Origin: Actinomycetes bacterium
GTDB lineage: Bacteria > Actinomycetota > Actinomycetes > Propionibacteriales > Nocardioidaceae
DNA length: 10,886 nt
Direction: 5' to 3'
Assembly (NCBI GenBank): GCA_023417775.1
Contig: JAEZEJ010000061.1
Coordinates: 1 to 10,886, forward strand
The stretch's first letter is position 1; each line of letters starts with the position of its first letter. Position numbers and translations under genes: made by a program. The notes beneath the pieces are model-generated. The model was not told where the DNA came from. It worked only from the letters and a program-made list of their open reading frames with translations, and made no database searches. Shown in pieces: positions 1-7,221 of this stretch.

Positions 1-844
1 CCCGGTCGCCGAGGCCGAGGCGCGCGCCGATCTCGCGGCCGCCTGGGGCATCGACCAGCTGCCCGATGCGATCGGCCGCGACACCGCCGGCATCGTCGCC
101 GCCCTGGCCGCCGGAGAACTGACCTCGGCCGTCCTCGGCGGGGTGGAGCTGGCCGATCTCCCGGATCCCGCCGCGGCGCGCGCCGCGCTGGAGGCGGCGG
201 ACTTCGTCATCAGCCTCGAGGTCCGCGCGAGCGATGTCACGCCCCATGCCGATGTGGTGCTGCCGGTGGCACCGGCCGTCGAGAAGTCCGGCACCTTCGT
301 GAACTGGGAGGGTCGTCGTCGGCCCTTCGACACCGTGCTCGAGGTCCCCGGGTCGTTGCCCGAGGTCCGCGTCCTGGCCGGTATCGCCGAGGAGCTCGGC
401 GCTCCGCTCGGCATCCGAACGGTGGCCGCGGCCCGTCGCGAGCTCGACGAGCTCGGGGCCTGGGACGGTGCGCGGACTGCCTTCGACCCGGTGACCGCCG
501 CCGTGGATCCGGCGCCCGCGGGCACGGTCACGCTCGACAGCTGGAGTCAGCTGATCGATGACGGCCGCCTGCAGGACGGCGCCGAGACCTATCGGCTCAC
601 GGCGCGCCCGGCGCGGCTCAAGGCCAATGCCGCCACGCTCGCCGCGGCCGGCATCGAGCCGGGGCGAGCGGCACGACTGAGCACGGAGCGCGGGGCGGCG
701 GAGTTCATCGCCGATGTGGCCGATCTGCCCGATGGCGTGGTCTGGGTGCCCGCCAACTCCGAGGGCGTCAAGGTGAGGTCCGTCCTCGTGGCGGGCCCCG
801 GCGATCCGGTCACCCTGAGCGACAGTCGGGAGGAGCGAGCATGA
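1..844 (+). CDS. nuoG: NADH-quinone oxidoreductase subunit G (NuoG), C-terminal part, cut by window edge
   Basis: The frame is open from the left edge (first full codon at base 2) to the TGA at 842-844, giving about 280 C-terminal residues of NuoG. NuoG is the large iron-sulfur subunit in the peripheral arm of respiratory complex I, in the cytoplasm, and it helps carry electrons from NADH towards quinone. The visible part matches the molybdopterin-oxidoreductase-like region: a segment with SLEVRASDVTPHADVVLPVA followed by EKSGTFVNWEGR is characteristic of this family. The last third, from about YRLTARPARLKANAATL onward, resembles the molybdopterin-dinucleotide-binding-like C-terminal domain. 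The N-terminal iron-sulfur cysteines lie outside the window. The nuoH gene downstream in the same direction supports the call. The stop overlaps an ATG at 841 that does not belong to nuoH. Confidence 0.95.
   Translation, partial: PVAEAEARADLAAAWGIDQLPDAIGRDTAGIVAALAAGELTSAVLGGVELADLPDPAAARAALEAADFVISLEVRASDVTPHADVVLPVAPAVEKSGTFVNWEGRRRPFDTVLEVPGSLPEVRVLAGIAEELGAPLGIRTVAAARRELDELGAWDGARTAFDPVTAAVDPAPAGTVTLDSWSQLIDDGRLQDGAETYRLTARPARLKANAATLAAAGIEPGRAARLSTERGAAEFIADVADLPDGVVWVPANSEGVKVRSVLVAGPGDPVTLSDSREERA
828..835 (+). promoter_or_regulatory. Shine-Dalgarno sequence ahead of the ATG at 841
   Basis: GGGAGGAG sits at the end of nuoG, five bases before the ATG at 841-843. It is a better match to the anti-Shine-Dalgarno sequence than the one in front of nuoH (GGGGGTG at 931-937). 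Its position suits re-initiation at 841 by ribosomes finishing nuoG, but that ATG opens a 35-codon frame, not nuoH. It may be the ancestral nuoH ribosome binding site, separated from nuoH by an insertion; that is inference. Confidence 0.6.
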
Positions 845-948
845 GCGTCCGTAGAACCGAGATTTGCTCCCAATTCGTCAACCGGAGCGGGTCCAGGTTG
901 ACGAATACCCAGCACATCTCGGTCCAGGCCGGGGGTGATCGACGATGA
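841..948 (+). other. 35-codon open frame bridging nuoG and nuoH (possible leader or coupling ORF)
   Basis: ATG at 841 overlaps the nuoG stop as ATGA, and the TGA at 946-948 overlaps the nuoH start as ATGA. The predicted peptide has 35 residues, starting MSVRRTEICSQ and ending QAGGDRR. A good Shine-Dalgarno sequence lies five bases upstream. The peptide has no recognisable domain or membrane segment, and it uses codons rare in the neighbouring genes (AGA, ATT, TTG, CAA, AAT). Nearly all of it reads through the palindrome at 856-923, so the peptide sequence is probably a by-product of that element. Its possible role is translational coupling: a ribosome leaving nuoG could translate it, melt the hairpin and reach nuoH. 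It could equally be chance. I do not claim a functional protein. Confidence 0.3.
856..923. repeat. 68-bp imperfect palindrome between nuoG and nuoH
   Basis: The two halves are inverted copies about a centre between bases 889 and 890. ACCGAGAT (856-863) pairs with ATCTCGGT (916-923). TGCT (865-868) pairs with AGCA (911-914). ATTCGTCAACC (873-883) pairs with GGTTGACGAAT (896-906). That is 23 paired positions per arm, interrupted by one mismatch (864/915) and a symmetric 4 x 4 internal loop (869-872 and 907-910), with a 12-base loop (884-895). No T-rich tract follows, so it is not an intrinsic terminator. The inner stem is less GC-rich than the flanking genes. It could be a small dispersed palindromic element of the REP or MITE kind, or an mRNA stability or coupling structure. 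No second copy was seen in the window and no clear target-site duplication flanks it. Confidence 0.85.
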
Positions 949-2186
949 GTGAGGTCTTCGGCAACGACCCGATGTGGGTCGTCGCGCTCAAGGCGCTGCT
1001 GATCTTCGTGATCCTGGTGGTCTACACGCTCTTCAACATCTGGTTCGAGCGTCGTGTCGTGGCCCGCATGCAGCATCGCGTAGGCCCGAACATGAACGGC
1101 CCCTTCGGGCTGCTGCAGAGCCTCGCCGATGGCGTCAAGCTCGGCCTGAAGGAGGAGATCTTCCCCAAGGCGGTCGACAAGGTCGTCTACTTCATGGCGC
1201 CGATCCTGGCCGTGGTACCGGCCTTCCTCGCCTGGGCGGTCATCCCCTTCGGTCCCGAGGTGCGGATCCCGTTCACCGATACCTATACGGCGCTGCAGCT
1301 GACCGACATGCCGGTCGCGGTGCTCTACGTCCTCGCCGTGACATCGATCGGCATCTACGGCATCGTGCTCGCCGGCTGGTCCTCCGGTTCGATCTACGCG
1401 TTGCTCGGCGGCCTGCGTTCCAGCGCCCAGATGATCTCCTATGAGGTCGCGATGGGCCTGTCCTTCGTCAGCGTCTTCATCTTCGCCGGGTCGATGTCCA
1501 CCTCGGAGATCGTCGCCGCCCAGGACCAGTGGTGGTTCTTCCTGCCGCTGCTGCCGTCCTTCGTCATCTATGTGATCGCGATGGTCGGCGAGACCAACCG
1601 CGCTCCCTTCGACCTCCCCGAGGCCGAGGGCGAGCTGGTCGGCGGCTTCCACACCGAGTACTCGTCCTTCAAGTTCGCGATGTTCTTCCTCGCCGAGTAC
1701 ATCAACATGGTCACGGTCTCCGCCCTCGCCACGACGCTGTTCCTCGGCGGCTGGCGCGCCCCCTTCGGCCTCGCGCAGGTCTGGGAGGGCGCCAACGAGG
1801 GCTACTGGCCGGTGATCTGGTTCCTCGGCAAGACCCTGTGCTTCATCTTCCTGTTCGTGTGGCTGCGCGGCACGCTCCCGCGCATGCGCTATGACCAGTT
1901 CATGCACTTCGGCTGGAAGTGGCTGATCCCGATCGCCCTCGGCTGGACGATCGTGGTGGCCTTCGTGCGCAAGGCCCAGCAGGAGGAGCTGATCACCCAG
2001 CAGGTCCTCGTCTGGGGCGGGGTGATCGTGGCCGTGCTGCTGGTGGCCACCTTCCTCATCCCGGAGAAGAAGGAGCCCGAGCCCGAGGCCGAACCGGGGC
2101 CCGAGTTCGACGCCTTCGCCGGGGGCTATCCGGTACCGCCCATGCCCGGCCAGCAGAGCACCGATCGTCAGGAGGCTCGACCATGA
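945..2186 (+). CDS. nuoH: NADH-quinone oxidoreductase subunit H (NuoH)
   Basis: 413-residue integral membrane subunit at the joint of the two arms of complex I; it forms most of the quinone-binding chamber. The conserved segment FERRVVARMQHRVGPN lies at residues 35-50. The cytoplasmic quinone-site loop GETNRAPFDLPEAEGELVGG lies at 215-234, followed by the conserved HTEYSSFKFAMFFLAEY. Eight family transmembrane helices end near residue 341. An extra hydrophobic helix (about 354-372) and a Pro/Glu-rich tail (373-413) follow, making it about 90 residues longer than the E. coli protein, as is usual in actinobacteria. ATG 945 is the first usable start, because the same frame is closed by TGA at 936-938. 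Its ribosome site, GGGGGTG at 931-937, is modest. The junction with nuoG is abnormal (100-base spacer with a palindrome), whereas the nuoI start overlaps this stop. Confidence 0.97.
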   Translation: MSEVFGNDPMWVVALKALLIFVILVVYTLFNIWFERRVVARMQHRVGPNMNGPFGLLQSLADGVKLGLKEEIFPKAVDKVVYFMAPILAVVPAFLAWAVIPFGPEVRIPFTDTYTALQLTDMPVAVLYVLAVTSIGIYGIVLAGWSSGSIYALLGGLRSSAQMISYEVAMGLSFVSVFIFAGSMSTSEIVAAQDQWWFFLPLLPSFVIYVIAMVGETNRAPFDLPEAEGELVGGFHTEYSSFKFAMFFLAEYINMVTVSALATTLFLGGWRAPFGLAQVWEGANEGYWPVIWFLGKTLCFIFLFVWLRGTLPRMRYDQFMHFGWKWLIPIALGWTIVVAFVRKAQQEELITQQVLVWGGVIVAVLLVATFLIPEKKEPEPEAEPGPEFDAFAGGYPVPPMPGQQSTDRQEARP

Positions 2187-2743
2187 GCACGCTCAAGGAA
2201 ACCCTGTGGGATCCGGTCGCCGGGTTCGGGGTCACATTCCGGACGATGTTCAAGAAGCCCGTCACGGAGCAGTACCCCAAGGAGAAGCGGCCCACCGCGC
2301 CGCGTTTCCACGGACGCCATCAGCTGAACCGCTGGCCCGACGGACTGGAGAAGTGCGTCGGCTGTGAGCTGTGCGCCTGGGCGTGCCCGGCGGACGCGAT
2401 CTACGTCGAGGGCGCCTCGAACACCGAGGACGAGCGGTTCAGCCCGGGGGAGCGGTACGGCCGCGTCTACCAGATCAACTATCTGCGCTGCATCCTCTGC
2501 GGTCTGTGCATCGAGGCGTGCCCCACCCGCGCGCTGACGATGACCAATGAGTACGAGCTGGCCGATGACAATCGCGAGGATCTCATCTATGAGAAGTCCG
2601 ATCTCCTCGCTCCGCTGCTGCCGGGCATGACCGAGCCTCCGCACGAGATGCTCATCAGCGACGATCACCACGACTACTACCGGGGCAAGAGCCTGCCGAT
2701 CGTGGAGGCCGACAGCGCGACCGACTCGGGTGAGGGCCGATGA
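2183..2743 (+). CDS. nuoI: NADH-quinone oxidoreductase subunit I (NuoI), 2x[4Fe-4S] ferredoxin-type
   Basis: 186-residue iron-sulfur subunit of the complex I peripheral arm; its clusters N6a and N6b relay electrons towards the terminal cluster beside quinone. Two ferredoxin motifs are visible: CVGCELCAWACP (Cys 58, 61, 64, 68) and CILCGLCIEACP (Cys 103, 106, 109, 113). By the family rule, the fourth cysteine of each motif ligates the other cluster. The N-terminal stretch with WDPVAGFGVTFRTMFKK is the amphipathic anchor that lies on the membrane arm. The frame is open further upstream, but ATG 2183 is chosen because it overlaps the nuoH stop as ATGA and has GGAGG (2171-2175) seven bases before it. 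The C-terminal tail (about 150-186) is acidic and His/Asp-rich, as often seen in actinobacterial NuoI. Confidence 0.97.
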   Translation: MSTLKETLWDPVAGFGVTFRTMFKKPVTEQYPKEKRPTAPRFHGRHQLNRWPDGLEKCVGCELCAWACPADAIYVEGASNTEDERFSPGERYGRVYQINYLRCILCGLCIEACPTRALTMTNEYELADDNREDLIYEKSDLLAPLLPGMTEPPHEMLISDDHHDYYRGKSLPIVEADSATDSGEGR

Positions 2744-3510
2744 CGACCTTCTGGGTGCTCGCGCCGATCATGGTGATCGCCGCGATGGGGCTGCTCTTCG
2801 CCCGCAAGGCCGTCCACGCCGCCCTGTGCCTCGCGGTGGTGATGATCAGTCTCGCGGTGCTGTACGCGGTGCAGGACGCGCCCTTCCTCTTCGCGGTGCA
2901 GATCATCGTCTACACCGGCGCGATCATGATGCTCTTCCTATTCGTGCTGATGCTCGTCGGCGTCGACCGGTCCGACTCGCTCGTGGAGACGATCAAGGGC
3001 CAGCGGCTCGCGGCGATGCTCGTCGGCGTGCTCTTCGCCGTCACGCTCGCCGCCGGCGTCGGCCAGGTGGTCGTCAGCGCGACCATCGGGCTGGACCAGG
3101 CGAATGCCGACGGCAATGTGGAGGGCCTCGCCGCGCTGCTGTTCACGCGCTATGTGATCGCCTTCGAGTTCACCGCGGCACTGATGATCACCGCCGTGCT
3201 CGGCGCGATGGTGCTCGCGCATCGCGAGCGGCTCGTCGCTCCCCGCAGCCAGACCGACCTGCAGAAACAGCGGATGCGCGACTACGCCGAGAGCGGCCGG
3301 CATCCGGGCAATCCGCCGACCCCGGGTGTCTTCGCCCTGCACAATGCGGTCGACACGCCCGCCCTGCTGCCCGACGGCACCACCTCCGAGGAGTCGGTGC
3401 CCGAGAGCCTGCGTCAGCGCGGCCAGGAGCGTCAGGGCCTCGACGACAGCGCCGTACAGGACCGACTGCGCGAGATCGGCCCCGACGAGGACGAGGGCGA
3501 GGGCAAATGA
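2740..3510 (+). CDS. nuoJ: NADH-quinone oxidoreductase subunit J (NuoJ)
   Basis: 256-residue membrane subunit of complex I, packed between NuoH and NuoK/NuoN. Five hydrophobic helices are visible at about residues 3-20, 27-45, 50-74, 90-112 and 135-160. The third carries the family signature VYTGAIMMLFLFVLMLVG, the helix that shifts conformation during coupling in characterised complexes. After residue 160 comes a hydrophilic tail of about 95 residues including PTPGVFALHNAVDTPALLPDG. E. coli NuoJ lacks this tail, while actinobacterial relatives have it as I recall. Its function is unknown to me. The start overlaps the nuoI stop as ATGA, with GAGGG at 2732-2736 as ribosome site, and the stop overlaps nuoK the same way, pointing to tight translational coupling. 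Confidence 0.96.
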   Translation: MTTFWVLAPIMVIAAMGLLFARKAVHAALCLAVVMISLAVLYAVQDAPFLFAVQIIVYTGAIMMLFLFVLMLVGVDRSDSLVETIKGQRLAAMLVGVLFAVTLAAGVGQVVVSATIGLDQANADGNVEGLAALLFTRYVIAFEFTAALMITAVLGAMVLAHRERLVAPRSQTDLQKQRMRDYAESGRHPGNPPTPGVFALHNAVDTPALLPDGTTSEESVPESLRQRGQERQGLDDSAVQDRLREIGPDEDEGEGK

Positions 3511-3800
3511 CCGAGTACATCACCCTGTCGTTCCTGCTGTTCACGATCGGTGCCGTCGGCGTCCTCGTGCGCCGCAACGCGATCGTCGTGTTCATGTGCG
3601 TCGAGCTCATGCTCAATGCCACCAACCTGGCCTTCGTCAGCTTCGCCCGTCAGCACGGGAATCTCGACGGTCAGACCGCGGCCTTCTTCGTCATGGTCGT
3701 GGCCGCCGCCGAGGTCGTCATCGGCCTGGCGATCATCGTGTCCATCTACCGCACGCGTCGCTCGGCCTCGGTCGACGAGGCGAATCTGCTGAAGGCGTAA
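3507..3800 (+). CDS. nuoK: NADH-quinone oxidoreductase subunit K (NuoK)
   Basis: 97-residue membrane subunit of complex I, related to MrpC/MnhC of multisubunit antiporters and close to the usual length of about 100. Three hydrophobic helices lie at about 3-21, 25-48 and 58-80. The two buried glutamates of the proton path are present: Glu33 in CVELMLNATNLAF and Glu69 in AAAEVVIGLAI. Their spacing of 36 residues equals that of Glu36 and Glu72 in E. coli NuoK. The start overlaps the nuoJ stop as ATGA, and GAGGGCGAGGG just upstream supplies a ribosome site. The stop TAA at 3798-3800 is followed by an 11-base gap before nuoL. Confidence 0.97.
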   Translation: MTEYITLSFLLFTIGAVGVLVRRNAIVVFMCVELMLNATNLAFVSFARQHGNLDGQTAAFFVMVVAAAEVVIGLAIIVSIYRTRRSASVDEANLLKA

Positions 3801-3811
3801 GGGGAGAGACG

Positions 3812-5686
3812 ATGCTCGAGTTGTCCTGGCTGCTCATCGCGATCCCCCTGGCGGGCGCGGCTCTGCTCCTGGTGTGGGGCAAGGGGTCGGATCGCTTCGG
3901 CCACCTGATCGCGACGGCGGCCTCGGCCGCCGCCTTCGTGCTCGGCCTCATCATGTTCATCGAGCTGATCGGCCGCTCGGCCGACGACCGCTCGGTCACC
4001 ACATCCCTCGGCACCTGGTTCGAGGCGGGCCGCTTCCACGTGGAGTTCGCGTTCACCTTCGACCAGCTGTCGAGCCTGTTCGTGCTGCTCATCACCGGTG
4101 TCGGCACGCTCATCCACCTGTACTCGATCGGGTACATGGCCCACGACGAGCGTCGCCGCCGGTTCTTCGCCTATCTCAACCTCTTCGTCGCCGCGATGCT
4201 CACGCTGGTGCTCGCGGCCGACTATCTGGTGCTGTTCCTCGGCTGGGAGGGGGTCGGCCTGGCCTCCTTCCTGCTGATCGGGTTCTGGCAGCACAAGGAG
4301 ACCGCGGCCGCCGCCGCCAACAAGGCGTTCATCATGAACCGCGTCGGCGATCTCGGCATGGTCATCGCGCTGATGACGATGTTCGCCACCTTCGGCACCA
4401 CCTCGATCGCCGCCGTCAACGGGGCCATCGACTCCGCCTCGGGCTCCACCGCCACCGCGCTCGGCCTGCTGCTGCTCGTCGGGGCCTGCGGCAAGTCGGC
4501 GCAGGTGCCGCTGCAGGCCTGGCTGCTCGACGCGATGGAGGGCCCCACTCCGGTGTCGGCCCTCATCCACGCCGCCACGATGGTGACCGCGGGCGTCTAC
4601 CTCGTGGTCCGCTCGGCCGGCATCTACGATGCCTCGGAGATCGCCCGCACCGTCGTGGTGATCGTCGGCCTGGTGACGCTGCTCGTCGGCGCCTGGATCG
4701 GCTGCGCCAAGGACGACATCAAGAAGGTCCTCGCCGGCTCGACGATGAGCCAGATCGGCTACATGATGCTGGCTGCGGGTCTCGGCCCGGCCGGCTACGC
4801 CTTCGCGATCTTCCACCTGCTCACACACGGCTTCTTCAAGGCCAATATGTTCCTCGGCGCCGGCTCGGTCATGCACGCGATGGACGATGACGTCGACATG
4901 CGCCACTACGGTGCGCTCCGCCGGGCGATGCCGATCACCTTCGTGACCTTCGGGCTCGGCTATCTGGCGATCATCGGCTTCCCGGGCATGTCCGGCTTCT
5001 TCAGCAAGGACAAGATCATCGAGGCCGCCCTCGGCTACAACGTGTGGGTCGGGATCGGCGCCATGATCGGTGCCGCCGTGACCGCCTTCTACATGACCCG
5101 GTTGATGATGATGACCTTCTTCGGCGAGAAGCGCTGGCGCGAGGAGGTGCATCCGCACGAGTCGCCCAGCGTCATGACCATCCCGCTGATCGTGCTCGCT
5201 GCGGCCTCGGTGCTCGGCGGCATGCTGTACCTGGGCGGCTGGATCACCGACTGGCTCGAGCCGATCGCCGGACACGCGGAGCATCCGCACCTGCCGGTGC
5301 CCGTCATCGTCGTCCAGCTCGGGGTCATGGCCCTGGTGGCGCTCGGTGTCGCGGCCGGCGTGTGGCTGTACCGGCGCGACGTGCCCGACCGGGCCGCCGC
5401 GGATGCGGATGTCTCGATCGTCACGCGCGCGGGCCGCCACGAGGTCTACACCAATGAGGTCAACGGCGCGCTGGTGGTGCTGCCGATGCGCTACCTCACC
5501 CGGTTCCTCGTCTGGCTCGATGCCCGCGGCATCGACGGCACGGTCACCGGCACCGCGGACCGGATCGGCGAGGCCTCGCAGCAGCTGCGGCGCACCCAGA
5601 CCGGCTACGTCCGCTCCTATGCACTCGGAATCTTCGGCGGCGCGCTGCTCGTCGTCCTCGGACTCTTGGCGGTGACCCTCGCATGA
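3812..5686 (+). CDS. nuoL: NADH-quinone oxidoreductase subunit L (NuoL)
   Basis: 624-residue distal antiporter-like proton-pumping subunit of complex I (E. coli 613). Key residues are in place: Glu146 in LGWEGVGLASF (E. coli Glu144), Lys228 in GKSAQVPLQAWLLDAMEGPT (Lys229), His253 in LIHAATMVTAG (His254), and Lys399 in FFSKDKI (Lys399). The stretch LTHGFFKANMFLGAGSVMH is also typical. The last 150 residues should form the lateral helix and final membrane segment that clamp the membrane arm. The frame is open far upstream inside nuoJ and nuoK, but ATG 3812 is chosen because GGGGAGAG (3801-3808) precedes it and the protein then starts with the expected hydrophobic helix. The stop overlaps the nuoM start. 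Confidence 0.97.
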   Translation: MLELSWLLIAIPLAGAALLLVWGKGSDRFGHLIATAASAAAFVLGLIMFIELIGRSADDRSVTTSLGTWFEAGRFHVEFAFTFDQLSSLFVLLITGVGTLIHLYSIGYMAHDERRRRFFAYLNLFVAAMLTLVLAADYLVLFLGWEGVGLASFLLIGFWQHKETAAAAANKAFIMNRVGDLGMVIALMTMFATFGTTSIAAVNGAIDSASGSTATALGLLLLVGACGKSAQVPLQAWLLDAMEGPTPVSALIHAATMVTAGVYLVVRSAGIYDASEIARTVVVIVGLVTLLVGAWIGCAKDDIKKVLAGSTMSQIGYMMLAAGLGPAGYAFAIFHLLTHGFFKANMFLGAGSVMHAMDDDVDMRHYGALRRAMPITFVTFGLGYLAIIGFPGMSGFFSKDKIIEAALGYNVWVGIGAMIGAAVTAFYMTRLMMMTFFGEKRWREEVHPHESPSVMTIPLIVLAAASVLGGMLYLGGWITDWLEPIAGHAEHPHLPVPVIVVQLGVMALVALGVAAGVWLYRRDVPDRAAADADVSIVTRAGRHEVYTNEVNGALVVLPMRYLTRFLVWLDARGIDGTVTGTADRIGEASQQLRRTQTGYVRSYALGIFGGALLVVLGLLAVTLA

Positions 5687-7221
5687 TGCTGACTGTCCTG
5701 GCTGTCACGCCGATCATCGGCGCGCTGCTCGTCGCCTGCTGGCCGGGTGCCTCGGGCAACCCGCGCCTGGTGAAGGCGCTGGCGCTCGCCGTCTCCCTCG
5801 TCACGCTGGTGCTGGCCATCGTCATCGCGGTCCAGTTCGACCCGGCCGAGGGCGGTTACCAGTTCGTCGAGCAGCGTGAGTGGATCCCGGCGATCGGGGC
5901 CCACTATGCACTGGGGCTGAACGGCATCGGGCTCACCCTCGTCATGCTGACCACGATCCTCAGCCCGATCGTCATCCTGGCGGCGTGGGGGGACCGGCTC
6001 CCGAATCCCGCGCGCACGCACACCTACTTCGCCTGGATGCTCGCCCTCGAGGGTCTGGCGATCGGCGTCTTCGCCGCGACCGATGTGTTCCTCTTCTATC
6101 TTCTCTTCGAGGCGACGCTGGTCCCGCTGTACTTCCTGATCGGGGCCCATGGCGGGGTCGGGCGCTCGTACGCGGCGGTCAAGTTCCTCATCTACAATCT
6201 CGTCGGCGGTCTGCTGATGCTGGCCTCGATCGTCGGCCTCTACGCGCTGACGACCCGGGCCGGGGAGTCGAGCTTCCTGCACAGCGATCTGATCGGCCTC
6301 GACATCTCAGCGGGCACCGAGAAGCTGCTCTTCATGGGCTTCTTCATCGCCTTCGCCGTCAAGGCGCCGATGTGGCCGCTGCATACCTGGCTGCCGGACG
6401 CCGCGGCCTCGTCGACCCCCTCGACTGCGGTGCTCATGGTCAGCATCGTCGACAAGATCGGCACCTTCGCGATGATCCGCTGGTGTCTGGAGATCTTCCC
6501 GGGGGCCTCGCAGTGGGCCAGTCCGGTCGTGATGGTGCTGGCGGTCATCAGCATCCTCTACGGCGCGCTGCTGGCGATCGGTCAGGACGATATCCGCCGC
6601 CTGATCGCCTTCACCTCGGTGTCGCACTTCGGGTTCATCGTGCTCGGCATCTTCGCCTTCACCACGCTCTCGACTTCGGGTGCCACGCTCTATATGTTCA
6701 ACCACGGCCTGTCGACCGCCGTGCTCTTCCTCGTCACCGGCATGCTCATCGCACGCCGCGGCTCGGCGAGCATCGCGGAGTTCGGCGGCGTGCAGAAGAT
6801 CGCCCCGGTGCTGGCCGGCATCCTGTTGATCGGCGGCCTGTCGAGTCTCTCGCTGCCGGGCCTCGCCCCGTTCATCTCGGAGTTCATGGTGCTCGCGGGC
6901 ACGTTCACGGTCTCGATCCCGCTCGCGGTCGTCGCCGCCTTCGGCATCATCCTCGCGGCCGTCTACATCCTGCTGATGTACAAGCGCACGATGACCGGCC
7001 CGCTGCGCCCGGGTCTCGACGGCGTCCGTGAGCTGGACGGTCGCGAGGTCACGGCCCTCGCGCCGGCGGTGGTGCTGATCATCGCGCTGGGCTTCGTGCC
7101 CGGCCCGCTGCTATCGGTCATCAATCCGTCGGTGGAGCCGGTGATCGCCCAGGTGGGAGCCGAGGATCCGGTGCCGCCGCATCCGGCCGATGCCTCCGCG
7201 ACTGAAGGAGCCCACGAATGA
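5683..7221 (+). CDS. nuoM: NADH-quinone oxidoreductase subunit M (NuoM)
   Basis: 512-residue antiporter-like proton-pumping subunit in the middle of the complex I membrane arm (E. coli 509). Seen directly: Glu143 in LLFEATLVPLYFLIGAHGG, corresponding to E. coli Glu144. Lys227 in AVKAPMWPLHTWLPDAAASS corresponds to Lys234. The helix with VSIVDKIGTFAMIRW carries the central lysine, and DDIRRLIAFTSVSHFGF is the usual second-half motif. The start is one of two adjacent ATGs (5683 or 5686). I chose 5683 because it overlaps the nuoL stop as ATGA; GGCGGTGA at 5668-5675 is a weak ribosome site. The stop overlaps the start of nuoN. The C-terminal tail after about residue 490 is short and hydrophilic. 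Confidence 0.97.
   Translation: MMLTVLAVTPIIGALLVACWPGASGNPRLVKALALAVSLVTLVLAIVIAVQFDPAEGGYQFVEQREWIPAIGAHYALGLNGIGLTLVMLTTILSPIVILAAWGDRLPNPARTHTYFAWMLALEGLAIGVFAATDVFLFYLLFEATLVPLYFLIGAHGGVGRSYAAVKFLIYNLVGGLLMLASIVGLYALTTRAGESSFLHSDLIGLDISAGTEKLLFMGFFIAFAVKAPMWPLHTWLPDAAASSTPSTAVLMVSIVDKIGTFAMIRWCLEIFPGASQWASPVVMVLAVISILYGALLAIGQDDIRRLIAFTSVSHFGFIVLGIFAFTTLSTSGATLYMFNHGLSTAVLFLVTGMLIARRGSASIAEFGGVQKIAPVLAGILLIGGLSSLSLPGLAPFISEFMVLAGTFTVSIPLAVVAAFGIILAAVYILLMYKRTMTGPLRPGLDGVRELDGREVTALAPAVVLIIALGFVPGPLLSVINPSVEPVIAQVGAEDPVPPHPADASATEGAHE

Noticed and set aside
856..923. The nuoG/nuoH palindrome as an intrinsic terminator
   Set aside because: No T-tract follows on either strand, and termination here would cut off nuoH to nuoN, which must be expressed with nuoG.
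1919..2182. N-terminal extension of nuoI into nuoH
   Set aside because: It reads as Arg/Gly/Ala-rich shadow sequence. ATG 2183 has GGAGG at the right distance and gives the normal NuoI length.
3326..3811. N-terminal extension of nuoL into the nuoJ and nuoK region
   Set aside because: The frame is open only because of GC bias. The translated extension is Arg/Pro/Ser-rich and unlike NuoL, and a good ribosome site precedes ATG 3812.
3746..5440. Very long open frame antisense to nuoL (564 codons), with others antisense to nuoH (810-1907) and nuoN plus the synthase gene (7836-9173)
   Set aside because: They mirror strongly conserved nuo genes. Their predicted proteins are low-complexity and rich in Arg, His, Asp, Glu and Gly, as expected when the opposite strand of GC-rich coding DNA is read. 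No domain is recognisable.
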